From: Betaproteobacteria bacterium | GTDB lineage: Bacteria > Pseudomonadota > Gammaproteobacteria > Burkholderiales > Casimicrobiaceae | DNA length: 64,000 nt | NCBI GenBank assembly: GCA_016192065.1 | Contig: JACPUX010000051.1 | Span: 90,759 to 154,758, forward strand | Direction of reading: 5' to 3' | In this document: positions 1 to 8,682 of the stretch, piece by piece | Layout of the letters: each line of letters begins with the position of its first letter | Numbering within the stretch: position 1 is the first letter of the stretch | Position numbers and translations under genes: made by a program | Notes under the pieces: model-generated | Database searches by the model: none | What the model was told of the DNA's origin: nothing | The model's input: the letters and a program-made list of their open reading frames with translations, nothing else

Positions 1-855
1 GCGCAGCAACTCCTGCCCGGCGGTGAGCAATTGCGGCCAGCCTCGCGGCTCGGCGATGACGAGGTGCGCGGAAAGCGCCACGCGCTCGCCGGACATCGCC
101 CAGATGTGGAGGTCGTGAACCGAAATCACGCCAGGCAGCCCGGTGAGCGCGGTGCCCACCTCATCGTAGGAGATGTGGCCCGGCACGCTCTCCATGAGCA
201 CCTCGCCCGCCTGACGCAGCAGGACCCAGGTCGAGCGCAGGATGAGCAGCGCGACCAACAGCGACAACAAAGGATCGATGGGCAGCCAGCCGGTGACCTG
301 GATCACCACCCCGGCGACGATGGCCGCCAAGGAACCGAGCAAATCGCCCAACACGTGCAGCAGCGCCGCGCGGCGGTTGAGCGAGGCGCCGGCGCCGGAA
401 AGGCGCCAGGCGACGAGCAGATTCACCAGCAATCCGGCCACCGCCACGGCGATGACCACCCCGCCAGCGACAGGTGTCGGGGCGAGCAGGCGCGTGACTG
501 CTTCGACACTGATCCAGATCACCACCCCGAGCATAGCTAGGGCGTTGACGAACGCGCCCAACACTTCCGCCCGCGCGTAGCCGTAGGATTTCTGCCGCGA
601 AGGCGGCCGCCGCGCCACCTTCTGGGCCAGCAAAGCCAGGCCCAGCGCCGCGGCATCGGTCGCCATGTGTCCGGCGTCGGAAAATAGCGCCAGAGAGCCG
701 GACCACCACCCGCCGATGGCTTCGAGTACCGCGAAGGCCCCGGTCAGCAGCAGCGCAAACCGCAACACCGGTCCCGAATCCTCAGCGGAATGGTGTGCGC
801 CGAGGCCATGATCATGGCCGTGCTGACAAGATTTGCCGGGAGGGGAGCCACCCAC
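1..855 (-). CDS. Cation diffusion facilitator (CDF) efflux transporter, 3' end beyond window
   Basis: The minus-strand frame reads 285 codons without a stop to the left edge, so the C-terminus is missing; CDF proteins are usually about 300 residues, so only a short piece is lost. The N-terminus is His-rich (CQHGHDHG), followed by hydrophobic segments. The CDF metal-site pattern HxxxD appears in SDAGHMATD (TM2) and HVLGD (TM5). The visible C-terminal part (SVHDLHIWAMS) is the cytoplasmic domain. The family exports Zn2+, Co2+ or Cd2+ by proton antiport in the inner membrane; the metal is not decidable here. The only plausible start is a GTG at 855, 18 bases before the pgsA stop in transcription order, so it may be the last gene of the same transcript. 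The start is uncertain because no ATG lies in frame upstream of the His-rich stretch. Confidence 0.82.
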   Translation of the reverse strand, partial: MGGSPPGKSCQHGHDHGLGAHHSAEDSGPVLRFALLLTGAFAVLEAIGGWWSGSLALFSDAGHMATDAAALGLALLAQKVARRPPSRQKSYGYARAEVLGAFVNALAMLGVVIWISVEAVTRLLAPTPVAGGVVIAVAVAGLLVNLLVAWRLSGAGASLNRRAALLHVLGDLLGSLAAIVAGVVIQVTGWLPIDPLLSLLVALLILRSTWVLLRQAGEVLMESVPGHISYDEVGTALTGLPGVISVHDLHIWAMSGERVALSAHLVIAEPRGWPQLLTAGQELLR

Positions 856-873
856 GTCCGCGACCTCGTTCCT

Positions 874-1446
874 TCAGACCTTGTCGGAAAGATGCGGTGC
901 CGCCAGCCGCAGATAATAGCCCATGGACCACAAAGTGAGCAGCGCAGCGATCCACAGACAAAACGTGCCCAGGGCGCCGGCATGCACGCCCAGGGGCAGC
1001 GGAGTATCGAGCAGCAGCAGAATGATCGCCGCCATTTGCGCAGTGGTCTTGATTTTGCCCAAAAACGCCACCGCGAGGCTGGCGGTCTTGCCGAGCATGG
1101 CCATCCATTCGCGCAGAGCGGAGATGGCGATTTCGCGGCCAATGATGATCACCGCCAGGAGTGGGTCGGCTCGGTCCAGGTTGACCAGAACGATCAGGGC
1201 GGCGGCCACCATGAGCTTGTCGGCGACCGGGTCGAGGAAGGCGCCAAAGGCTGAAGTTTGGCGTAACTTGCGCGCGAGATAGCCGTCGAGCCAATCGGTG
1301 ACGGCCGCGGCGCTAAAGAGCGCGGTCGCCAGCAGGTTCTTCTCCGGCATGCCGAGCCAGCTCGCCGGCAGGTAGTAAATGCCGGTGAACAGCGGGATCA
1401 TCAAGATCCTGAGCCAAGTGAGGGCGGTGGGAATATTCAGGTACAT
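874..1446 (-). CDS. pgsA: CDP-diacylglycerol-glycerol-3-phosphate 3-phosphatidyltransferase
   Basis: The 190-residue integral membrane protein makes phosphatidylglycerol-phosphate from CDP-diacylglycerol and glycerol-3-phosphate, the committed step to phosphatidylglycerol and cardiolipin. The CDP-alcohol phosphatidyltransferase signature is complete: D51-x2-D54-G55-x2-A58-R59-x8-G68-x3-D72-x3-D76. The N-terminus MYLNIPTALTWLRI is typical of PgsA, and several hydrophobic segments follow. It lies downstream of uvrC, the usual uvrC-pgsA order in proteobacteria, with a 147-bp gap. A TACAAT hexamer sits in that gap on the minus strand without a good -35, so an own promoter is possible but not shown. 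Confidence 0.95.
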   Translation of the reverse strand: MYLNIPTALTWLRILMIPLFTGIYYLPASWLGMPEKNLLATALFSAAAVTDWLDGYLARKLRQTSAFGAFLDPVADKLMVAAALIVLVNLDRADPLLAVIIIGREIAISALREWMAMLGKTASLAVAFLGKIKTTAQMAAIILLLLDTPLPLGVHAGALGTFCLWIAALLTLWSMGYYLRLAAPHLSDKV

Positions 1447-1593
1447 TGAGCCGGTGGACGCTGGGACCGACGAGGCTCAATTGTACCTGCTCGTCAGGAC
1501 GGCGGCGTCGCAAGCTTGACCAAACCGGGCGGCGCGCCAGCCGCGAGATCGTTTCGGGACCACCGCGCACCGCCCTGCGCAGCGTGCCGGGGG

Positions 1594-3423
1594 TCAATGC
1601 AAGGCTTGGTAGATCCTTTTGGCGAGATCCTGGCTGATCCCCGGCACCCGCGCCAAATCGTCGACACTGGCGCTCTCCACGCCGCGCAGCCCACCGAAGC
1701 GCGTCAAGAGGGCTTGCCGACGGCGGGCGCCAATCCCGGAGATGCTATCGAGCCGCGAGCCACTGCGCGCCTTGGCACGCCGGGCACGGTGACCCTGGAT
1801 GGCAAAACGATGGGCCTCGTCGCGGATCTGCTGCAGAAGATGCAGCCCCAGGTGGTTCTCGGGCAATTGCAGGCTGACGCCACGCTCGGCGAAGACGATC
1901 TCCTCCAGGCCCGGTTTTCGCTCAGGGCCCTTGGCGATGCCGATGAGCTCCACTTCCAGCAGCCCACATTCACGCAACACCTCGGCGGCGACGGTCACCT
2001 GGCCCCTGCCGCCGTCGATGACCAGCAGCTGCGGCGCGGCGACCTCGCCGTGGGCGATGCGCTGCGCCCGCCGGGAAAGCGCCTCGCGCATGGCGGCGTA
2101 ATCGTCCCCGGCATGCTCGGGGGTGACGTTAAAGCGCCGGTATTCGCTACTCTGCATCGCCAGGCGGTCGAACACCACGCAGGAAGCGACCGGTGCTTCG
2201 CCCTGGGTGTGGCTCACATCGAAGCACTCGATGCGCTGCACCGTGTCCGGCAAACCCAGCGCTTCCTGCAAGGCGAGGAGCCTCTGTTCCTGGGTGGATT
2301 TGAGTGCCAGCCGCTGGGTGATGGCCTGTCGCGCGTTCTCCTCGGCCATTTGCAGCCATACTCGGCGCTCCCCCGTGGGGTTGACGACGATTTGCACCGT
2401 GGCCGCTCTGGTCACCGTGCCGACGAGGTGCTCGGCGAGTGGGGGCAGGGACTCGGGACCAGGATCGGCGTTGACCACAACGACCGGTGGCGCTACTTGA
2501 TCAAGATAGTGCTGGCCCAAAAAAGCGGCCAGCACTTCCTCGCTGCTGGCGCCTTCGGCGTGAGCGGGAAAGAAGCTGCGGTCGCCGACGTGCCGACCGC
2601 CGCGGATCATCACCAGGTTGAGGGCCACCAGGCCCTGCTCGGCCAGGACCGCGGCGATGTCTACATCGGCCACGTTATTGCTGGCGACGAACTGCCGCGA
2701 TTGTAGCGCCTGAAGCCTATGGATTTTGTCGCGCAGGGCGGCGGCACGCTCGAAGGCGAGCGCTACGGCGGCCTGATGCATCTCCGCTTCGAGCCGGCAG
2801 AGCAGCTCATCGGCACGGCCTTGCAAAAAGAGCAGGGCCTCGCGAACGTCGCGCGCATAGCCCTCGGCGTCGATGCGCCCTACGCACGGCGCCGTGCAGC
2901 GACGGATCTGATGCAGCATGCAAGGGCGCGAGCGGCTGGCGTAGACGCTGTCTTCGCAAGTGCGCAATTGAAAGACTTTCTGCAGCACCTGCATGCCTTC
3001 ACGTACCGCCAGCGCGCTGGGGTAGGGACCGAAGTACCGATGGGTCTTCTCCAGCGCACCACGGTGATAGCGCAACTGCGGATAGGCGTGCCCAGTAAGG
3101 CAGATGTAGGGATAGGACTTGTCGTCGCGAAAAACGATGTTGTACCGCGGCCGGTGCGCTTTGATGAAATTGTTTTCGAGGACCAGGGCCTCGGCCTCGG
3201 ACCGCGTGACCGTGGTATCGATGCGCGCCACCTGGGTGAGCATGTGACTGATGCGCGGACCCTGTCCTCCCGCCTTGAAATAGCTCGAGACGCGCTTGCG
3301 CAAGTCGCGCGCCTTGCCGACATAGAGCGTGTCGCCGGCGATGTCGAACATGCGGTAGACCCCTGGCCGTCGCGGCAAATTGGCCAAAAAGGCGCCGGGG
3401 TCGAAAGTCGGCGGAGCGTTCAT
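1594..3423 (-). CDS. uvrC: Excinuclease ABC subunit C
   Basis: The 609-residue protein is the dual-incision nuclease of nucleotide excision repair, acting with UvrA and UvrB. The N-terminal GIY-YIG nuclease domain is visible (GVY at 21-23, LYVGKA at 33-38, R40s), followed by a UVR motif near 205-240 (LAFERAAALRDKIHRLQ) that contacts UvrB. A central RNase H-like domain carries CFDVSHTQGE, and the C-terminus has a tandem helix-hairpin-helix (SISGIGARRRQALLTRFGG and VPGISQDLAKRIY). The length is normal for the family. It follows a small uracil-DNA glycosylase gene by 10 bases, so two repair genes are adjacent and probably co-transcribed. Confidence 0.97.
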   Translation of the reverse strand: MNAPPTFDPGAFLANLPRRPGVYRMFDIAGDTLYVGKARDLRKRVSSYFKAGGQGPRISHMLTQVARIDTTVTRSEAEALVLENNFIKAHRPRYNIVFRDDKSYPYICLTGHAYPQLRYHRGALEKTHRYFGPYPSALAVREGMQVLQKVFQLRTCEDSVYASRSRPCMLHQIRRCTAPCVGRIDAEGYARDVREALLFLQGRADELLCRLEAEMHQAAVALAFERAAALRDKIHRLQALQSRQFVASNNVADVDIAAVLAEQGLVALNLVMIRGGRHVGDRSFFPAHAEGASSEEVLAAFLGQHYLDQVAPPVVVVNADPGPESLPPLAEHLVGTVTRAATVQIVVNPTGERRVWLQMAEENARQAITQRLALKSTQEQRLLALQEALGLPDTVQRIECFDVSHTQGEAPVASCVVFDRLAMQSSEYRRFNVTPEHAGDDYAAMREALSRRAQRIAHGEVAAPQLLVIDGGRGQVTVAAEVLRECGLLEVELIGIAKGPERKPGLEEIVFAERGVSLQLPENHLGLHLLQQIRDEAHRFAIQGHRARRAKARSGSRLDSISGIGARRRQALLTRFGGLRGVESASVDDLARVPGISQDLAKRIYQALH

Positions 3424-3433
3424 GCGCCGAGGC

Positions 3434-4072
3434 TCACAAAACGAAATGGGCCTCGATGGCCGCGAACACCTGGCGGAACATTTCCGAGCTTAGACGCCGC
3501 GTCTGGGTGTTGTAGCGGCTACAGTGGTAGCTGGCGAAGAGCTGCCGTGCTTGCGCCAGCTCGGCGCGCGCGCCGTGCGCAAAAGGCGCACTGGCGGGCT
3601 TGCGGCCGCCAGCGCGCAGCACCGCCCCAAAAGCAATGGCGCCCAGCGCCAGCACGGCCGCGCCGGGCGGCAGCGCAGCCAATTCGGCGGCGAGATATTC
3701 GTTGCACTGCCGCACTTCCTCGGGTCTGGGTTTGTTCTCCGGCGGCAGGCAGCGTACGGCGTTGGTGATGCGCGCGCCACGCAAGTGGAGCGGGTCATCA
3801 GCGCTGACCGACCCGGGCTGACTGGACCAACCGAAATCGAACAAGGTCTGATAGAGCAACACACCGGCATAGTCGCCGGTGAAAGGCCTGCCAGTTCGAT
3901 TGGCACCATGCCGGCCTGGCGCCAGCCCGACGATCAGCAGCCTTGGCGCGGCATCGCCAAAGGAAGGCACCGGTGCGCAGAAGTAACCGGGCTCGGTGGC
4001 CTTGACCGCGGCGCGAAACTGGCTCAATCGCGGGCAGCGGTCGCAGTCGGTGGCCGGCTCGTGGAGTTTCAT
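3434..4072 (-). CDS. Family 5 uracil-DNA glycosylase (UdgB type)
   Basis: The 212-residue protein has motif A of Fe-S uracil-DNA glycosylases ([19 protein letters not shown], 49-67) and the C-terminal [10 protein letters not shown] motif (181-190) followed by RRLS, typical of UDG family 5. Four Cys (C10, C13, C108, C123) match the expected [4Fe-4S] ligands. It should remove uracil, and in this family also some other deaminated bases, from DNA. I chose ATG 4072 although the frame extends about 94 codons upstream: the upstream part is antisense-like, lies inside nagZ, and has no homology. This ATG overlaps the nagZ TGA (ATGA), which implies coupled translation. Substituting Cys for the usual Pro in SYHP is a small deviation. 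Confidence 0.88.
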   Translation of the reverse strand: MKLHEPATDCDRCPRLSQFRAAVKATEPGYFCAPVPSFGDAAPRLLIVGLAPGRHGANRTGRPFTGDYAGVLLYQTLFDFGWSSQPGSVSADDPLHLRGARITNAVRCLPPENKPRPEEVRQCNEYLAAELAALPPGAAVLALGAIAFGAVLRAGGRKPASAPFAHGARAELAQARQLFASYHCSRYNTQTRRLSSEMFRQVFAAIEAHFVL

Positions 4073-5034
4073 CCGGCCCGATGCCGCAAGCGGTCCGCCC
4101 GACCCGCGAACCCTGGGGCTGGGCCCAGTCGTCCGCGCTCCAACAGCTCGATGGCGGCGGGTCGGTCGTTGCAGACCAGCACCATATCGCAGCCAGCGTT
4201 CAAGGCGAGGCGGGCGCGCTCGACGATGTCTCCCGCGGTGTGCGCGCCAACCATGCCCAGATCGTCGGAGAAGATCAGTCCTTGATAGCCGAGACGGCCG
4301 CGCAGGATTTCCTGCAACCAGAACTTGGAGTATCCGGCGGGCTGCGCGTCGCAACGGGCATAGACCACATGCGCCGGCATGATGCCCTCGATACCGGCCG
4401 CCGCCAGCGCGGCGAACGGCACCAGATCCTCGGCAGCGATCGTGTCAAACCCGCGGTCGTCCACCGGCAGGGCGTGATGGGAATCGGCCGCGACGTGGCC
4501 GTGCCCGGGAAAGTGCTTGGCCACCGCCGCCATGCCCCCGCTGCGCAACCCGGCGCTCAGCGCGCTGGCCAGGGCCGCCACTACTGCCGGCTGGCGATGG
4601 AAGGCGCGGTCGCCGATGACCTCGGAGCAGCCGTAGTCGAGATCAAGCACCGGGGTGAAACTGAAGTCCACGCCCCTTGCACCGAGTTCCTCGGCGATCA
4701 GACGGCCCAAGCGAGAGGCCTCGGCGCGTGCCCCGGCCGGGTCCCGATCCCACCACTCGCCGAGGCTCTGCATGGCAGGAATGTTGCTGAATCCGGCACG
4801 AAACCGCTGCACTCGCCCACCTTCATGATCAACCGCAATCAACAATCCCGGACGCCGCAGGCGGTTGATACTGCGGGTCAGTTCTTGCAACTGCTCGGGG
4901 CTTTCGTAATTGCGGGCAAACAGGATCACCCCACCCACCGCGGGGTGGCGCAGCACTTCGCGATCTTCCTCGCTCACGACGAGGCCAGCCAGGTCGAGCA
5001 TGACCGGACCCAAAGGTTGGATTTCAGGCGACAT
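4069..5034 (-). CDS. nagZ: Beta-N-acetylhexosaminidase, peptidoglycan recycling
   Basis: This 321-residue glycoside hydrolase family 3 enzyme is cytoplasmic and removes N-acetylglucosamine from 1,6-anhydromuropeptides during cell-wall recycling. Family motifs are present: [11 protein letters not shown] (67-77), the catalytic loop [14 protein letters not shown] (173-186) with the Asp-His dyad, and FSDDLGM (255-261) containing the nucleophile Asp. The length is slightly short but normal. It starts at ATG 5034, overlapping the end of acpS by 11 bases, and its stop overlaps the next start. The order pdxJ-acpS-nagZ is conserved in betaproteobacteria. Confidence 0.95.
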   Translation of the reverse strand: MSPEIQPLGPVMLDLAGLVVSEEDREVLRHPAVGGVILFARNYESPEQLQELTRSINRLRRPGLLIAVDHEGGRVQRFRAGFSNIPAMQSLGEWWDRDPAGARAEASRLGRLIAEELGARGVDFSFTPVLDLDYGCSEVIGDRAFHRQPAVVAALASALSAGLRSGGMAAVAKHFPGHGHVAADSHHALPVDDRGFDTIAAEDLVPFAALAAAGIEGIMPAHVVYARCDAQPAGYSKFWLQEILRGRLGYQGLIFSDDLGMVGAHTAGDIVERARLALNAGCDMVLVCNDRPAAIELLERGRLGPAPGFAGRADRLRHRAG

Positions 5035-5425
5035 GAACCGGTTCCTGTCCCGCCTCGATCACCACGAAGGCGCAGGCGAGCTCGCGTTCATCGGTGATGG
5101 AAAGATGACTTTCGGCCACACCACGCCGATGCAGCCACGCCCGCACCATAGGCGAAAAAGTCAGCAAGGGTCGGCCGTGGGCATCATGGCCGACGGTGAT
5201 GGCGTGCCACTTGAGCGGCGCGCGCATGCCCGTGCCCACCGCCTTGGCGAACGCCTCCTTGGCCGCCCAGCGCTTGGCCAGCCAGCGCGCCGGATTGTTC
5301 TGCCCGGCGAATTGCGCGAGTTCGGCGTCGGACAGGATGTGCCGGGCGAAGCGCTGCCCCGCCCGGCGCCAGACGCGCTCGATCCGGGCGATGGCGATCA
5401 CGTCCACCCCGACACCGACGATCAT
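5024..5425 (-). CDS. acpS: Holo-[acyl-carrier-protein] synthase
   Basis: The 133-residue enzyme transfers 4'-phosphopantetheine from CoA to Ser of acyl carrier protein. It has the Mg2+-binding Asp of GVGVDVI (D8) and the [10 protein letters not shown] motif with E57, both diagnostic of AcpS. Its ATG overlaps the pdxJ stop (ATGA), and its 3' end overlaps nagZ by 11 bases. Such dense packing suggests one polycistronic mRNA from at least rnc to uvrC. Nothing is unusual in size or motif. Confidence 0.96.
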   Translation of the reverse strand: MIVGVGVDVIAIARIERVWRRAGQRFARHILSDAELAQFAGQNNPARWLAKRWAAKEAFAKAVGTGMRAPLKWHAITVGHDAHGRPLLTFSPMVRAWLHRRGVAESHLSITDERELACAFVVIEAGQEPVHVA

Positions 5426-6183
5426 GACCCGTCTCCGGCTCGGCTCGCCTCACGCATCAGCCGCTTAATCTCGCGCACGGCCTCGCGCAGCCCCACGAAC
5501 ACGGCGCGGCTCACAATGGCGTGACCAATGTGCAGCTCCCGCACTCCGGGCAGAGCGGCCACCGGCTGGAGGTTGAAATAGTTCAGCGCATGGCCGGCAT
5601 TGAAGCGCATGCCCAGTGCTTGGATCGCCCCGCCCGCAGCGCGGATCCGCGCGAGTTCATGGAGGACGGCGGGGCTTTCGGCGTCGCGCCCACCCTGGCG
5701 GAATGCCTGCGCGTAGGGACCGGTATGCACTTCACAGACGTGCGCGCCGATCCGCGCCGCGGCTTCGACCTGCGCGATCTCGGCGTCAATGAAGACACTG
5801 ACGCCGATGCCGGCGGCGGCAAGGCGGGCCACGACCTCGCGCAAGCGCGCTTCCTGAGCCAGAATGTCGAGGCCGCCTTCAGTGGTGATTTCCTCACGGC
5901 CCTCGGGAACCAGCATGGACATTTCCGGTTTGATCGCGCAGGCAATGCCAACCATCTCTTCCGTGGCGGCCATTTCCAGGTTGAGTTTAATCTGCACCAG
6001 GTCGCGCAGGCGACGCACATCGGTGTCGTTGATGTGGCGTCGATCCTCGCGCAAGTGGACGGTGATCCCGTCGGCGCCCCCGAGGTGGGCCTCCACCGCC
6101 GCCCAGATGGGGTCGGGTTCAAAACCACGCCGCGCCTGGCGCAGCGTGGCGACGTGGTCGATATTGACACCCAATTCGATCAT
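5422..6183 (-). CDS. pdxJ: Pyridoxine 5'-phosphate synthase
   Basis: The 253-residue TIM-barrel enzyme condenses 1-deoxyxylulose-5-phosphate with 3-amino-1-hydroxyacetone phosphate to give pyridoxine 5'-phosphate, the last ring-forming step of the DXP-dependent vitamin B6 route. The N-terminus LGVNIDHVATLRQARR is the family signature; HLREDRRHI and GHALNYFN carry further active-site residues. The ATG overlaps the recO stop and the stop overlaps the acpS start, both as ATGA. The recO-pdxJ-acpS order is the standard proteobacterial arrangement. Confidence 0.97.
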   Translation of the reverse strand: MIELGVNIDHVATLRQARRGFEPDPIWAAVEAHLGGADGITVHLREDRRHINDTDVRRLRDLVQIKLNLEMAATEEMVGIACAIKPEMSMLVPEGREEITTEGGLDILAQEARLREVVARLAAAGIGVSVFIDAEIAQVEAAARIGAHVCEVHTGPYAQAFRQGGRDAESPAVLHELARIRAAGGAIQALGMRFNAGHALNYFNLQPVAALPGVRELHIGHAIVSRAVFVGLREAVREIKRLMREASRAGDGS

Positions 6184-7037
6184 GTTTTTCCTTGCCGCTC
6201 TTCGAGGTCCATCAGATCGACCAGAAGTTGCCTGCTGAATAGGCCCCGCTGTTCGAGATGGTGTTGCAAAACCTCCCGCATCAGTAGCTTCGCCTCACGC
6301 GCTGAATGCGCCTCGCTCAGGTCGCCGCTGGCCAGAGCCAGCAGCGTTTCCCCGGAGACCCGCGGAAACCGCCCTGGCGCTTCACGTTGCGGGCCACGGT
6401 CAAAGACATAATGGTACCGCGCGGCGGGCACAATCGACAGACCGGTGTCAGCCTCGTGCCGCAAATTCATGGCGTAACCGAGCTCGGCCAGAAGCTTCAG
6501 CTCGAAGCCGCGCAACGCTGCCTCGGCAGGCGCGCCGCGGGCCAGGAGGCTGATCGTGGCGAGGTATTCCTGGTAGAGCCGGGGATGGGGGTCTTCGCGA
6601 GGCAGAAGCTTGAGCAGCAGCTCGTTGAGATAAAAGCCGCAGAGCAAGGCGGGACCGGGCAGCATGGGGAGTCCACCCAACCACTCGGCGCGTTGCAAAG
6701 TGCGCAATTCGCCTCTTCCCGACCAGGATAGGGACAGCGGCTGAAAGGCCTGCAGGAGCCCGCGCAATGCCGATCGGGGGCGCCGCGCGCCACGCGCCAC
6801 CACCGCCAGTCGGCCATGAGTGGCGCTGAACACCTCGACCACCAGGCTGGTCTCGCGATACGGGTGCGCATGCAAAACCAGTGCCGGTTCCTGGTCGCAG
6901 CGGGCGGAGTCGCCGCTCGCTGGTGTACCTTTCCGCCGCCCGCCTTCAGGTGAAAAAGGGGGGGGGCCGTTCGCGGGCTGCGCCCGCTCCGGCGTTTGGC
7001 TTGCGCCCCCTTCGGGCGGCCGCTCGGGGGCGCTCAT
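6180..7037 (-). CDS. recO: DNA repair protein RecO with repeat-derived N-terminal extension
   Basis: RecO acts with RecR to load RecA on gapped DNA. The OB-fold start typical of RecO (ALVLHAHPYRETS) begins only near residue 52 of the 285-residue product. The first ~50 residues are Pro/Gly/Ser-rich (PERPPEGGASQTPERAQP) and are encoded by DNA closely matching the repeat at 63791-64000. I start it at ATG 7037, 17 bases after the era stop. Initiation further in cannot be excluded, for example at CTG or TTG codons just before VLHAHPY. The rest looks intact: ARGARRPRS, LNELLLKLLPREDPHP and the C-terminal helical domain. The stop overlaps pdxJ (ATGA). Confidence 0.9.
   Translation of the reverse strand: MSAPERPPEGGASQTPERAQPANGPPPFSPEGGRRKGTPASGDSARCDQEPALVLHAHPYRETSLVVEVFSATHGRLAVVARGARRPRSALRGLLQAFQPLSLSWSGRGELRTLQRAEWLGGLPMLPGPALLCGFYLNELLLKLLPREDPHPRLYQEYLATISLLARGAPAEAALRGFELKLLAELGYAMNLRHEADTGLSIVPAARYHYVFDRGPQREAPGRFPRVSGETLLALASGDLSEAHSAREAKLLMREVLQHHLEQRGLFSRQLLVDLMDLEERQGKT
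6965..7027. repeat. GC-rich hairpin repeat embedded in the recO 5' end
   Basis: This stretch contains GCGGGCTGCGCCCGC (a hairpin) followed by TTGCGCCCCCTTCGGGCGGC. Read on the plus strand it matches the reverse complement of the unit at 63791-63889 over about 55 bases with a few differences. It looks like one copy of a dispersed REP-like palindromic element, here lying within coding sequence. A G-run (GGGGGGGGG at about 6958-6966) borders it, as a G/C-rich run also borders the copies at the right edge. Confidence 0.7.
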
Positions 7038-7054
7038 GGCGTGGCCGGTTCGAG

Positions 7055-8008
7055 TCAGAAACCTTGGCGCCGCAGGGTCGCCTCGTCGTCGGCCCAGCCG
7101 CTTCTGACCCGAACCCACACTTCCAGGTAGATTCTGCCCCCGAAGAGCCGTTCCATGTCGAGGCGGGCCTCGGTGGCGATGCGCTTGATCATATCGCCGT
7201 CCTTGCCCAACAGGATCGGCTTCTGCCCGGGCTTGTCGACGATTACCGCGGCGAAAATGCGCCGCAACTGGCCCTCCTGCTCGAAGTGGTCGATCACCAC
7301 ATTGCAGAAATAGGGCACTTCTTCGCCCAGCAGGCGGAAGATTTTCTCGCGGATGAATTCGGCGGCAAGGAAACGTTCGTCCCGATCGGTGAGTTCGTCC
7401 GGAGGGTACAGGGCCTCCCCGGCCGGCAAGTGCTTGCCGATTTCCTCCAGGAGTTCCGGCAAGCCTTGGTCGCGACTCGCACTCACCGGGAGAATCGCGG
7501 CGAATTCTCGAACCTGGCTGATCTGCGCCACGAAGGGCAGCAAGCCCCGCTTGTCGGTGACCCGGTCGGTCTTGTTCACGGCCAGGATCACCGGCCGGTC
7601 CACGGGCAACAAGGGCAGCAGTGCGCGATCGGCCAGGTTGTAGCGGTTCGCCTCGACCACCCAGAGAACCACATCCACTTCGGCCAGCGATTGTTGTACC
7701 GCACGATTCATTTCGCGGTTGAGCGCGGTGCGGTGCGCAGTCTGAAAACCCGGCGTGTCGACGAATACGAACTGGCGCTCGCCGAGGCTCAAAATGCCGC
7801 GAACGCGCTGACGGGTAGTCTGGGCCTTGCGTGAGGTGATGCTGATCTTTTCGCCGATCAGGTGATTGAGCAGAGTCGACTTTCCGACGTTGGGTCGCCC
7901 CACCACGGCGATGGTGCCGGCATGGGCAATGGCTGCGGGAGACGCGGCCCCCACAGCGGTCGTGACGGTGGCGGGGCCGGGTCCGTGTCGCGAAGGTCTG
8001 CCGCTCAT
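7055..8008 (-). CDS. era: GTPase Era
   Basis: The 317-residue essential GTPase binds the 3' end of 16S rRNA and helps mature the 30S subunit. G1 is VGRPNVGKST, G3 is DTPGF, and G4 is NKTD; a C-terminal KH domain contains KPILLGKDGDMIKRIATEAR with the GxxG loop. I chose ATG 8008 (MSGRPSRH), which overlaps the rnc stop (ATGA), over longer starts inside rnc. Residues 2-28 are a low-complexity Ala/Pro-rich lead not seen in E. coli Era. The rnc-era-recO order is conserved. Confidence 0.96.
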   Translation of the reverse strand: MSGRPSRHGPGPATVTTAVGAASPAAIAHAGTIAVVGRPNVGKSTLLNHLIGEKISITSRKAQTTRQRVRGILSLGERQFVFVDTPGFQTAHRTALNREMNRAVQQSLAEVDVVLWVVEANRYNLADRALLPLLPVDRPVILAVNKTDRVTDKRGLLPFVAQISQVREFAAILPVSASRDQGLPELLEEIGKHLPAGEALYPPDELTDRDERFLAAEFIREKIFRLLGEEVPYFCNVVIDHFEQEGQLRRIFAAVIVDKPGQKPILLGKDGDMIKRIATEARLDMERLFGGRIYLEVWVRVRSGWADDEATLRRQGF

Positions 8009-8676
8009 CGAGTGAGCGCGATCTGGGCAAGCGCCGCCAGCGCAGCTTCCTGCTCGGCGGCACGCCGGTTGCGCCCGCAACCTGTGGAGCTGATACCGAG
8101 ATCGGGCAGATCGCACCGTACCTCGAAGCTCTGCGCGTGCGCTTCACCCGTGATGCTGGCGACGCCATAACTCGGTAGCGGCAAGCGCCGTCCTTGCAGG
8201 AACTCTTGCAGGCGGGTCTTGGGGTCCTTGCTCTGCTCGCCCGTGGCCAGGCGCGACATTGGTTCGGCATAGAGCCGAGCGATCACCGCGCGGGCCGCTT
8301 CAAAACCACCGTCGAGGTAGACCGCGCCGAAGATCGCCTCCAGCGCGTCGGCCAGGATGGACGGGCGGGACGCCCCGCCGCTGCGGCTTTCTCCCTCCCC
8401 CAGGCGCAGCTTGGCCCCGAGATCGAGCGCCACGGCGAGTTCGTGCAGCGTTTCACGATTGACCAGATTTGCCCGCATGCGCGACAGCTGCCCTTCGGGA
8501 AGATCGGGAAACCGCTGGTACAGCAGCGTGGCGACGACGCAGTTAAGAACACTGTCGCCGACGAACTCCACGCGCTCATTGTGCTGCGGCCCGAAACTGC
8601 GATGGGTGAGTGCCTGATCAAGCAGGTTGTGCTCGGCAAAGCGATAGCCGAGCGCTTCGCACAGATCTGTGGGCAT
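8005..8676 (-). CDS. rnc: Ribonuclease III
   Basis: The 223-residue double-strand-specific endoribonuclease processes rRNA precursors and structured mRNAs. The signature NERVEFVGDSVL (33-44) carries the catalytic acidic residues, and a second acidic cluster is in LADALEAIFGAVYLDGG. The C-terminal dsRNA-binding domain begins near DPKTRLQEF. It lies 6 bases after the DUF4845 gene and its stop overlaps era. The length is normal. Confidence 0.97.
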   Translation of the reverse strand: MPTDLCEALGYRFAEHNLLDQALTHRSFGPQHNERVEFVGDSVLNCVVATLLYQRFPDLPEGQLSRMRANLVNRETLHELAVALDLGAKLRLGEGESRSGGASRPSILADALEAIFGAVYLDGGFEAARAVIARLYAEPMSRLATGEQSKDPKTRLQEFLQGRRLPLPSYGVASITGEAHAQSFEVRCDLPDLGISSTGCGRNRRAAEQEAALAALAQIALTR

Positions 8677-8682
8677 TGGTCC

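Noticed and set aside
1447..1593. tRNA genes after uvrC or pgsA, as found in some proteobacteria
   Set aside because: No cloverleaf or TTCGANNC-type T-loop was seen in the gap.
1516..2706. Long plus-strand open frame opposite uvrC
   Set aside because: It is fully antisense to a gene with all UvrC domains and has Arg/Gly/His-rich composition typical of antisense frames in high-GC DNA.
4073..4354. N-terminal extension of the uracil-DNA glycosylase
   Set aside because: The extension lies inside nagZ in another frame, is Arg-rich and has no family match; ATG 4072 gives the normal length.
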